From positions 792,407-856,406 of the forward strand of contig NW_019091436.1 of assembly GCF_001949145.1 (NCBI RefSeq): DNA of 64,000 nucleotides, given 5' to 3'. This document shows, in pieces, positions 38,913-50,083 of the stretch. Each line of letters begins with the position of its first letter. Positions within the stretch are counted from its first letter, which is position 1. The translations under genes and the position numbers were made by a program. Origin of the DNA: Acanthaster planci (lineage: Eukaryota; Echinodermata; Asteroidea; Valvatida; Acanthasteridae). Below the pieces are notes generated by a model. The model was given only the letters and a program-made list of their open reading frames with translations. It did no database searches and was not told where the DNA came from.

Positions 38913-40108
38913 TTATATCTTTACTTGAGGAAAGACAGTCACACCTCTAGTTCTTATGAAGATGTTGCCTTGGTCTGCTCCTTTGGTGGTTGCTACACCA
39001 TTCTTGCATTGCTTTCTCAGATATCTCAGCACGGCATCTGATCCTTCATTGCAAACAGACTGCGGCGGAACTACACATCTGTTGTTGACGGCCAAGATGA
39101 CCTCAAGGCAGTCTGACTGTCCAAGGGAGGTTGGCAGCGTGGTCAGAAAGTTGTCGCTGACTTTCAGCTTCCTCAGGGACTCCATTCGGCCCATGCCCCC
39201 TGGGAGCCGCTCCAGGGCATTGTGGGACAGGTCCAGTCTCTCCAGCTTGACGAGGTTGACAAAGGACTCGGGTAGCACCTGCAACACGTTGTGGTGCAGG
39301 AGGAGAGTGCTGAGGTGAAACAGGAGGGCAAAGCTCTCGGGGAGGTTGGTGAGGCGATTGTGACTGAGGTCCAGGAAGGCCAGGTGAGGGAGCCGCATGG
39401 GAAGTTCTGACGGCAAGCAGTGCAGGAGGTTGAAAGAAACATCCAGGTGTTCATACAGTGAGATGGAATCTACCAGTTCCCATGGTAACGCAGTCAGAGC
39501 ACCCGGAATATCATTGCTGCCATCAACATGCTGAACAAACAAAATCAACAGACTTCAGTTAGCCCTACTTTGATGTCTCTAGTATCAGCATTCTCAAAGT
39601 TGTTTAACTTGGTGGGGACTGATCAAGTATTGTTTAAGACATCCACAGACCATTTCTTTCATCAAGATAATTTGGAGTAAGATGAAATCTTCCAGAATGT
39701 AAACGTGGCACCCCAAAATCTTAGACTTGACGGCCAGATTTTAAAGCTCGGTGGCTACTTTTAAACAAGGTGAGAGGAAAACAAAACTTGAAGGGGGCCA
39801 AACAACTTCTACAAGCTAAAGAACGCTTGTCTCTTCAAAGTTTACCTCACTTTGTTGCATCAGTGAATGAAATCAATGACTAACTTTCAACTCTCTTAAA
39901 AGTCGACAATCCAGTAGTTAGGTGGGGTATCTCTCAACACAGTTTTGCAAGGTCTATCCCACCCCCTGTTCTCCCTGTCCCCTCCCATTCCCTAATGATC
40001 CCCTTGTACCTTTTGATATTGCCGTGGCGTGATCTTTCTCGTCAGCTTCAACTGTCTCCTCTCATCTGGCCTGACTGGAGGCAAGTTGTGTGTCTCCACA
40101 TTACCCAT
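38913..40108 (-). CDS. leucine-rich repeat protein
   Basis: Two coding exons: 40108-40010 (33 codons, from ATG) and 39530-38913 (205 codons plus TAA), joined in phase 0, about 238 residues. The N terminus is MGNVETHNLPPVRPDERRQ, a possible N-myristoylation start, then a basic KLTRKITPRQYQK segment. Residues ~60-190 hold about six 23-residue LRRs of the plain LxxLxLSHNxLxxLPxSF type, without signal peptide or membrane span, so probably cytoplasmic. The tail carries a VLRYLRKQC motif seen at the end of several LRR arrays. An in-frame TGA lies just upstream of the ATG, fixing the start; a five-codon uORF (ATGATGCATCAT...) overlaps it. A donor-like GAG|GTGTGA at 38945 could extend the protein into another exon. 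The exact paralogue is not recognised. Confidence 0.8.
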
Positions 40109-42430
40109 GATGCATCATAGCATTGCTACAGCATCCAGATCCATACAGGCAAACAAAAAAGATCAACTTCATTTTTCATGTTAATTGCGTAGAGATACAT
40201 GTATATGAGGCAGTGGATTTGATATTTAGGCTCAAGTATTTTTTTAATTTTCAAACTGCCTTTGAAGGCTCTGTGCATTTTTAGCCACTCTTGCACAACT
40301 TCAACCCTACCATTAGATATTCTAATAAGCAGTGGATTAAAGAAAAGACTTTAAAATTGCAACGAATTTTCAGTCTTCCGACTTGAGACAAAATCTTTCA
40401 ACTTGCAAGAAAAGCGAAAAATGCAAGACAAAAAAATTGATATAAATAACTTGCTATAATACATTCCAATTAATTAATTATGCACAATTCATTTTTTAAT
40501 CTAGATTAAATGATGGCTGTTAGCAACTTCTCATCTCTGCTTCTGTTTAACTGCAACATGAATCATTATCAGTGTGCATGTAATAAATGCAGTTACAGGC
40601 AGCAACACATGACGGTGATGACACAAAGCTTGGGAAGAATACAACATCGGACCATTTTTGAGGGCGACACATACACCCAAACAAAAAGTTAAAAAGACAG
40701 TGGCTTTTACTGCTTGTATGTAGAGATTAAGGGTTTTCAGAGAAGAAAGAGGGTCATTAACCTGCTATGCCCCAAATATGGCCAGGGGTGAATCAAGGGG
40801 GGGGTGGCACCCCAAAAGAAACACAAAACACACACACAAAGTTTTGATGGTTGGTTGAGCATCTAGATGTCATGCATTGTGCATGGTTATGAACTGTGGT
40901 TTGGCTTCATATGTGTGATTGCATATATAGCTCCAGAAAGCCAATACAGGAAGTACTATAAATCGCAATGTAGGAAAATAATTCTGGGAAGAGTTTCATA
41001 TGGACATCACAAATCTTTCCCGATATGGTCACTGACAGTAGTACATCAGCCATCGGAAAGCAATAACGTCCTAAAAAGTTACTTTAAGTAGGGAAATATG
41101 CTTGTTCTATGCTTAGAACATACCTTTTCAGACCAGCCTCACTGGGTCTGTGCACATGGTGTCAAGTGATGTCCGGCGTGTAGTATAAATGTATGTGACC
41201 GTACAGTGGCCAGGTCCTTAATTTTGCTACCTACTGTACTGTTAAGTCTGATTGGTTTTCAAAGTAAAGGGTAAGGGACCTGCCAATAATACGGTCATGC
41301 ACATTACCGTTAGGAAAATCTTTCTGACATTAGCCTAAATTTGACTTAGGCCTAAAAGTTAACCTGGATTATGGATATGAACATGATCAAGGACCTCTTA
41401 AACGGTGCTCAATCTAAAATTTAGTTGTCTCCAGTGTTCATTGCTGTCAACACTTACCCCCAGAACTGTGGGGTCCAACGTCCACACGCTTCCTCAGGAG
41501 CGCGGGGCGGACGTCGAACCCCACAGTTCTGGGGGTAGAGTCCCGCCCTCTTATCTTGTTGTGTTAATGGTATAATCATGGTATAATGCATGTACAGTAC
41601 ACTACGCCCACCTGCCTGTTACCTACAGTACAATACTGAGCACCATAGAGAAGCTCTGTTTACTATGTTTATGGCCTACCTATCTCGAACATGTCGAAAG
41701 ATATATAGAGCTTTCGTATGGTTTTCTGGTAAAGCCATGGCAGCTGGTTGTCACAAAAATTCATGATGCTTGACCTACTTTTCAACCAGTACACATGATC
41801 GGGGAGTGATGATCATAGGTCACGTTGGATAGCCAGCCATTGCCTGCGCGCTGAACAACATGCAATTTTGTAGTCTGGCCACCTCAGTAAAATAAAATTA
41901 AATAAGTTAATGTCTGGATTCCTGTCCCATTCGGTAGGCGGTATTATTATCACTGGTATCCGTGTTTACGCGTGCATTGACTAGAGAAATATGCGAACCA
42001 TTTAATAATGCACAAAATAAATGCTGCTTTGCATGCTAGCTGCAGTATCTGCTATGCTGCATGCATGCATGACTGAGCGTGCCATATTGGTCCACAGCAT
42101 GTTTGTGTCCATGACCATGTTGAGATTTTATACCTAAATTACATCTTCTTAACGAATTCAGTTAAAGCTTAGTGTTAAACATAATAATTCTTTGACTTAA
42201 TAGATTTTTCAGTCGGAATTATCTCGTCAGATCATTAGTTTGTGAAGTTAAGGGCGAAGTTTTGACTCCGACAAGCAGGACAAAGTAGTCTTTCTAGTCT
42301 ACGTGGTCTAGGGGCCAGAGTAAGCTTCAACCTGCCCTAGTCAAGATATTTAAAAAATAAGGGCCTACCAATGTTATAGTTTTAGCTGCTCTGCTTCATT
42401 GCTGTTGGACTGGTCAGTCATCTGGTCAAA
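40109..42430. promoter_or_regulatory. divergent intergenic region
   Basis: The 2.3-kb gap between the start codons of the LRR gene (-) and TRABD (+), so it must contain the promoters of both. I see no clear TATA or CpG island. A striking 83-bp hairpin lies at 41455-41537. Poly-purine and AT tracts make up the rest. Confidence 0.5.
41455..41537. repeat. 83-bp palindrome (hairpin) with ~28-bp arms
   Basis: The left arm TACCCCCAGAACTGTGGGGT, followed by CCAACGTCC, pairs with GGACGTCG plus AACCCCACAGTTCTGGGGGTA on the right, interrupted by one bulge. The loop is about 25 nt and GC-rich. It lies upstream of TRABD exon 1. Possibilities are a foldback MITE, a structured regulatory RNA or a small-RNA precursor. 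Confidence 0.75.
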
Positions 42431-45400
42431 ATGGCAGACGACAGTCATCAGTCAGCATCTACTTGGGAAGATAGACATGGTGATGTTTGAATTTGTTTAT
42501 TTCTAGACCATTAATGTTATTGGCCAAGGCACTAATTAGGCCTATGTGTCCATTGGACGACAAAGATGACAGACCAAAGTCTTAAGAAGAAACTTAAAAC
42601 CGTGAGTTGGTACCACAGTTGCTGAGTCTGCGTGGTCTAATTATTTGTTTGGTCATATTGGTTTTAAGTCATCTTAGATGTGTTACTGAAATTGAAGATT
42701 GTGATAAACTTTAGATTTGGGAATTTCTGCATATTTGTATATATGCAGAAAATTAAGCAGTAGTGAATTTGTGAATCACTGCTTCAATGCTAGAGTGTTT
42801 AATGCACAGACCTTTGTTTTTTTGAAAAACCGAACGAAAACAAAAAGCAGAAATCAATTTTTCTTTCCTAAATTCTTTTTAAAAAAGAAGTAGGGCTACT
42901 TGCTTTATAAAATGAAACAAAATAAACGTGTATTTCATTTCGTTGGTACAGGCGGTATAGTGGTTAATGGGTCATCAAGTGGTGATTTGATGTCGCCATG
43001 TGAGGTTCTTGGCACAGATGAAACCAGCGAAAAGTTGCCATCATTGGAAGTCAACGATAACAATGATGAGAGTTTGGACTACAGTGATGGTGATGACGGC
43101 AACACAGAAGGGAACTATGTTCTCAACAGCGACAAGGATAGTGCTGGAGACAGCGTGAGTGAATCAGGAAGCTACTCTCCTAATGCTGACCAGCTCTTCC
43201 GGGATCAGTCAGGATTAGATGAAGGAACATACCGACCTCTCTCAGTGGAGGTTGACGACAACGTAGACGGTGCTCAAATAGGCGGTCAGCAAGACAATGC
43301 TCAGAATGACCAGGCTAACCCCAACCAAGTCATTGAGGACTTGATCGACCACGCCGAGCACGACATGTGCGACGACAGCGAGAGCGACCTAGGCAGCTAC
43401 CACATTAACTCGGACGAGGCTGACGGCATTTTGGAGGAGAGCGAGAGCAGTGGAGGCGAGTACGATGTGAGCAGCAGCGGCGAAGCCTCAGACGAGGACG
43501 GTGACGAGGAATTTAGTGGCGTGGAATTGCTGAGGGTCAAGTACAACCTCAGACAAGAGAACCCGCAGCTACCGGACACTGTCACGACACTGGAGACAGA
43601 AGACGGAGCGAAGGTGTATGTCGTCGGTACAGCTCACTTCAGTGAACAAAGCCAACAAGACGTGGCTGAGGTAATGATAGTAAGGAATGTATTCACTACA
43701 GCTCTGTGGCCTGCTCAAGAGACCCCAGTACACATTGCGTACACACGCTGGTTTTTGTCTGCATATGGCATGGCATATTATATTTGACCTATTTTCATTG
43801 GAATGTGCACAAACACAGCATCTTTGCCAGAGTACAGGCACATAGCAGCAATGGCACTCAAATGGCCTCATCTCATTTGTCCTTTTCCAACGTTGAGAGG
43901 ATCTTTGTGCTCAGAGGACTTGTAAACAATGCCTAGTTTACCTATCCCTTTCCCTTCATGAGTTTGCCATGTCTGACGTCCCCACTTTAAAAGATTGATA
44001 CATCTGGGGGGTTTTTGTTTCGTTTTATATATGAAACCACTAACGAATATGTGCTAGCAAATAACGGTGAAAAAGTTTGCCAAAAAAAAAAACACTGAAT
44101 GGTATCTATTGAGTGGTAAGATCATTTGAGTAGAAATGGTAGATAAGCAGTTGATGTTTGACCAGTATGCCTATAGAGGTTTTCTCCTGACGTAATATGA
44201 CGGGCAAACGCATGTCAGGAAGCGTGCCATGTCCATTGAGGCATGTGCATTTTTGAATCTGTCTATGAGCATTTTCATGCACACAAAAATGTTGAGAGAC
44301 TTCAAAGTTGCTTGCATTTCCGCACACATCTGTGAAACTTTAACGCTGACTGTCAAAAAGCATGTGACTGAAAAAATCCGATTGTGTCTTTGGGATGGGG
44401 CCTTACTTTTGTTTGCATTCTTTTGATTACTTACAGTTAATATGGGCAGTGCAACCAGACATAGTCATGGTTGAACTCTGTAAAGGTCGACTCAGCATTC
44501 TTCAGCTTGATGAGGAGACGCTACTGGAGGAAGCTAAAGAACTCAACATGGAGAAACTAAGAGTTTCTATAAAACAGGTAAATAGTAGACTATTGGCCTG
44601 GTCTCATATTGCACGTGTACTATATCCCAGTTATGCGTATCCTGAAGCTATGGAAATGGTTGCAGCTGAATTGGTTGGATTCAGGACTGCAGAGCCCAGT
44701 CTTTATGTAAAATGCCAGTTTTTTCTTGAGTAGCTTTGTATGACACATCATTCCATGACAACATTGATGCCACAACGACACTGGTGACGAGAAAGCGGTG
44801 GTATACAAGTGTCACATGATTTAAGGGTGAATAGTCTATTTTAGCTCCCCAAGGTATTGGAAGTTAATTAACTGGTTTCCCCAGGAGCAAGAGAAAGGGT
44901 GCATGTACACTAGCCGCCATCTGTTCATGTGTAGTGTGCATGTAACGTAGCTAAGGCGATGGTTCCGTGTACCTCCTTCACCCATGTAGTAGTCTCACTG
45001 AACTGTTCCTGGGGTACTGTTCATGATCATGCGTGATTTGTGAGGGGATGTTTGCCTGATAAATAGCTAATGTACCAGCTGGCATGTGATGATGAATGGA
45101 CCAATGAGAGCTTGTCTCCGGCATGAATATGTATGAGTTGTGGTAATTGAAATGAGGACAAAACGTTTGTTTGCTTGTGTAAAAACTTGACTATCATCAG
45201 AGATTATTAAATACTTTGCATACCGTCTCCATCACTCCCCTGCTCACTGTTTCTCACTCTTTCTTGATCTCAGCACGGACTGATTGGTGGAGTGATGCAG
45301 GTCTTATTACTCCATATGTCAGCTCACCTGACCAAGGAACTAGGCATGGCACCTGGTGGAGAGTTCAGGAAGGCATTCCAGGAGGTAAGCCCTGAGGGTA

Positions 45401-47558
45401 CCAAGGTGTAGAGGTTGCTAGCTTTTGGGGAAAACTCTGACACAAGACTGTCTTGAAACAGCTGATTTCTGATTGGAAAAGATGCACTCTCCGCATTTGC
45501 CACAATTGAAAAACTCTGTGCTGAATCTGAAATGGTTAAGAATCTCGTGTTTTTGATTTCCAGGTACATGGGTGTGTTAATTCATTTAGTGGGACTTCTT
45601 TCAATATCAGATAATATCAGAAATGTTGGATATTTTGCAAACTGATCACATCAGGCACAGAAAGTTCCAGGCTGCAAGGTTCATCTGGGTGACAGACCGA
45701 TTCAGATCACCCTGAACAGAGCTATGGGAGCATTGACGATATTCCAGAAACTACGCCTTGCTTGGTGTCTGCTGACAAGTAAAGATCCAATCACGTAAGT
45801 TTGTCGGCCTAGCACGGCACCTCCAGGTTTGTTCGTCACAGAGGTGAAATTGGACACATTAATGTACTGTGCTCATGTGTCATCCCTCTGCTAGAGTTAA
45901 GGTTATATGAACTGCCGTGTCTTACTCCATTAAACACTGTTGCTATTTGCTGTAAGTTGTACACTTGTAACCATGAACTATAATGCAAGAAGAGTGGTTG
46001 TTTGAGACAGTATTTATGAACGGTCTGAGGAATCTCACCAACATTTGCTTGGAAAAAATAAAGCATATGGCCAAACAGGTCAGATTTTTGACCTTAATTT
46101 CACCCTCTTCGTTACATGTATAACCAAAAAGTAATTAGCTGCCAATAAAACTGCCTATCATGAATGAAGAATCATTTTTCAGCACCTTAACACTTAATAT
46201 GCCAGTATTTTCCTGATTACTTAGTATAAGTAGTTTATGTTGTGCGTCTGCAGTCCTGAGGACGTTGAACGCTTCAAGCAGAAAGACCTGTTGATGGAAC
46301 TCTTGGAGGAGATGATGGGAGAGTTCCCCACGCTCAGCCAGGTCTTTGTGGCAGAGAGAGACATGTACCTGGCCAACTCGCTTAGACTGTGTGCCGAGTC
46401 CCTCAGATATCCCCAAGATATGCAAGATGAAGGTAGGTATAACACCCCTCTAACATGACATGGGTCCACTAGCGGGGGAGGAGGGCGCGAGGGATTGTCA
46501 TAATCTATGTACAATTTTGGGTGTGGTAGATACGTGTCTGATGTCCCCTGGAACCCAATAACTCTGGCGTTTGAGAGGTTTTGCGTACATGTACCTTTGA
46601 GCAGTCCTCGGTCTTGATTGCATCTTTACTGAGTACTATGGTGCTTGTGAGCCTCACCTTAATTGTAACACCCCTAGGGTTTGGTACAAAATTGTATTGA
46701 ATCGGGAGGGTAATGGACTGTAGGGATGACTAGTTTGGACCGCCTTACTTCTTTGTAGAGAGAACTTTCACTATTTATTTTGTCTTATCTAATTAATGAC
46801 CAGTGACTATCTAATGACTTGTTTACTTTTATTGATTCAAACTTGATGACTTGACCAATGCTTAAATGTTATTGAAATAGCTCTTAGAATTTCTTGTACC
46901 AGAGAACTCAAATTCTACTGGTCGTTGGTTTTTTTTTTTCAGTTGTAGGTCATCCAGTTGTTGTGGGTGTGGTTGGAATTGGTCACGTGCCAGGTATCAT
47001 CAACCACTGGCAGAAACCGGCAAGTCTTGAAGACATCAAAGAACTTGTGAGGTGAGCCCAGGCAAAGAAAGAATGATTGAGTGTGGAGTTTTCAGTGCTG
47101 TCTTGTGGACAGGAATCACTTTGTATCTTAGCTTTAGGAACCACTTGGTGTTTTGGTGAGTGAAATCTCTCCTTTCCCCATTTCTGTTTGGAATGTACTG
47201 TCACTTTTAGGGGTTGTGCTGTGTGACTAAATTTGTCAGAAAAAGGTCAAAGTCCCTTTTTTAATCTACTTGTTACAGTGTTCCCCCTCCGTCTCTGGCT
47301 GGGCGTGTCCTGCGCTGGGGTTTGAGGGTGTCTGTCCTCGGCATCGTTGCTTGGGGCTGCTACAAATGCATACGGTGGAGCGGTATTGCCGAGGACTACT
47401 GGTAAGATGTATGACTGCATTCCAATTGTCTAAGGCTAATTGTTGTGGCTGAGAAGTTATGAAGGAGTCTTGCTTGCGGAGTCACAACTCAGGAGTTTTT
47501 TTTTTCCAGGAATGGTCCAAGAATTCGGCATATTTTATGTGATGGGCTACTATCATAG
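42431..47558 (+). CDS. TRABD: TraB domain-containing protein (TRABD)
   Basis: Nine exons: 42431-42479, 42952-43670, 44437-44577, 45274-45384, 45661-45794, 46254-46432, 46943-47051, 47279-47401, 47510-47558 (TAG). All are GT-AG and phase-consistent; 537 residues. The start AAAATGG has a good Kozak context. Residues ~17-210 form an acidic, Ser/Asp/Glu-rich region absent from human TRABD (376 aa). From ~235 the TraB domain follows: YVVGTAHFSEQS (GxxH motif), VMVELCKGR, KELGMAPGGEF, HLGDRPI, KDLLMELLEEMMGEFP, AERDMYL and GIGHVPGI. Near the end a hydrophobic segment (VSVLGIVAWGCYKCI) is a probable membrane anchor. The GxxH/TraB fold relates to Tiki-like proteases; eukaryotic relatives are linked to mitochondria. 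The gene faces the LRR gene head to head and reelin tail to tail. Confidence 0.93.
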
Positions 47559-49614
47559 AATGCATGCACAGGTGAATGGATCGTTAGCATTCCTATAGAA
47601 AGTTAGTGGCCAATTAAACATCGTCAAGGGTACAGTTCTTGAGAATATTGAAATCTTGCGGTGGTAGCGATTGTATTTAATATGACCCCATTTCAAAGGT
47701 TTTTAACACGTCTTGGTTATTATTGAATGTGAGAATTTGCCAACTCAAAAATTATTGTTCTTTTCTAAAGGCCTGGTAAACTTTCCGGGTTTGAGAACCA
47801 GTTTAGGTTTTGGTGAAATGACCAGCGGAAACATTCTAATGTTTCCAAGCAAACAGTCCGTACTGGTTGATGGCATTTGGTAGACAATTGCGGGATGTCT
47901 TGAAGTCACCAAATCAATGCTGTTCTCACCAGAGAACCAGATTAGCTGTTCACCCGAATTTAGCCAATGAGGAGGGTGCGATGCTTATGAATATGTATGA
48001 AATGACCAAGTGATTAATGTATGAGTTTTGTTTAATCAAAAAATTCTAACAACAAATGCTTCTTTCCACTTGGAATTTTTGTTTTCTTTATAAGAGGCTG
48101 TTACCTTGGATTTGCATGGCTCAATATCATTAAACTTTTCCTGTTTTTAAAAATTCATTTTAGCATGAATCAATAACTGAATGTAAAGTCTTGTCAATTA
48201 CATGTATATCAGATTTTTTTTTCTTTTTGGGAAATGATCCTGAAAAATAATGTAGAAGCTATCAACAATCTGTTTAGCAATTGTATGCTACTGGTAATGA
48301 AAATATTTGAAACTGTTGAAATATTCCATTTTCATCTTTACGGTCCTGATGTGTTCAAGACCGGGGAATTTAACAGTTGTAATTAAAAAAGTTGTAATTT
48401 GCAAGGTCTGTAGTAAACTATGGCCAATTCATAATTTGTAAGATGCAATCAAAGGTACACGCATTTTGAATAATTTCAATCTCATTTAAAACATTGTTCA
48501 CATACATTTTCATGTACACCTCCAAAAGCCCTTTACTTGCAAATATCGACTTTATGACTTCATTTTTCTTTTTGGCTGAAAGCCTTCCTCGGAACACAAA
48601 GAGTTCCGTTCCCATTGTCATAATTTTCACCTTGAGCATATCTAAATGTTTTGATATCTTTTCTCATTGTAAAACTGATTTCTTGGTTGCAATATTTCAC
48701 ATATTTGGAATATTTGTGACAAAGTGACAAAATAAATATTGTAAATGATACAAAATTGTATAAGATTAGTTTAGTATTTTTAAACAACAAAACTTGGATG
48801 GCACAAATAAACTGGTTTCTTTTACACACTGACGGTGCCCAAGACTTCTTTCAGAAAGTGTAACATATTCAGAACAGTGACAGAACTTTTGTAATGTCTA
48901 AATGCACATTCCCTGTTTTAGAAATTCGTCTGGACCACCTACACATTTATATTTTGATATATACCCACACAATCTTCTCTCTGGTGGGTGGTATATGAAT
49001 TTAGCAAGCTAACTTACTCTACATGTAACATACTTTATCATCAATATCTTTCTGCATTTTCAAATTTAAAACAGATTAGGAAAAGATTGATAGAATAATG
49101 AATCATTCTTACGCCAGAACTTGCTTTAGGGAAGAAAGCTCTGATTCAAACACAGCACACCAACATTGACAAAATTGTGAAACCTACTGTGAATTGACAA
49201 AAAAGATTCAAGTTTGTTTTAAAACATTGTGCAAAATGGTATAATAGCTAAGAAAACCTGTTTTCAAAAAGGGTAAAACTATTTGAGAGTTATAATTAAT
49301 TTCCTGTGACATTTATGTTATATGATTCTACCCTACCCCAATTATTTTCCAATGGCTGTAAATAAAATATTTACAAGATGACTTTGACTTTCATGAAGAC
49401 TAATTGTTTTTCGTGGTCTCTTGAACAGTCCATTGTGTGGAGAAAATTGGCTGTCATTGTTTGTCAGTTTACACTGCATTTGATTGTGCAACAGAATTTA
49501 CAGCTACAAGGAAAGGCACCGTAAGATGACCAATAGGTACATGTACATGTATGTACAAGGCAGCCATCTCATGAAAAAAACTATTACCGAGAACAATAAC
49601 ACCTTGTTAAAACA
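47559..49614 (+). other. TRABD 3' UTR / flank
   Basis: There is no coding sequence after the TRABD stop. Candidate poly(A) signals AATAAA occur near 48734, 48804 and 49365. The part from 48485 onward exists a second time at 52972-54990 (see repeats). Confidence 0.5.
48485..49530. repeat. ancient duplication, copy A
   Basis: Matches 52972-53190 and then 54100-54990 in the same order and orientation. Shared landmarks are TTTTCACC..TTGAGCATATC, ACAAAACTTGGATGGCA, TTCTACCCTACCCCAATTA followed by TTTTCCAATGGCTG, and GGCTGTCATT. Roughly 80-85% identical by eye, with several indels. Confidence 0.75.
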
Positions 49615-50060
49615 TTAATTTACCCTTTGCATTTTTCCGGAAATAGTGCCACAACTCCTGAAATGAGTACCAGAAATTTCTTTACTTTTGTCATCTTCAA
49701 GAAATGAAATAGTGCCACAGCTCAAATGTACAAAGAACTATTTTTTAACCCTTCGCATTTTCGAGATGATGCAATAGCGCCACAACTCACAAGTAAACAA
49801 GCTATTCTTTTACCCTTTGTAGTTTAAGAGATGGAATAGTGTCATAACTCATGAAACAAAAATAATGCCAATGAAATGCAAACTTCACTTCTGTCATTCA
49901 AGACGTAAAAATAGTGTCTAAACTCACAAGAACTATATGTCACTATTTTCAGGATGTACTTTTGTGTTGGGAGATATTTTTATAACGGGTTTTGCCCTTA
50001 ACGTAAGAACTATTCTTTTACACTTTATATAAAGTACCACAAATCATGAAATGCACAAAA
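49615..50060. repeat. degenerate ~65-bp tandem repeat
   Basis: A core like AATAGTGCCACAACTCA recurs at about 49642, 49708, 49773, 49835, 49910 and (weak) 50032, i.e. every 62-75 bp with one double step. Each unit also contains a TTTACCCTTTGCATTTT-like block; at 49745 this reads TTAACCCTTCGCATTTTCG, which looks like a piggyBac terminal sequence. It lies immediately 3' of the transposase stop codon, so it is probably the subterminal region of that element. Confidence 0.7.
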
Positions 50061-50083
50061 TTAATGTCAAGGAAATGCAAAGC

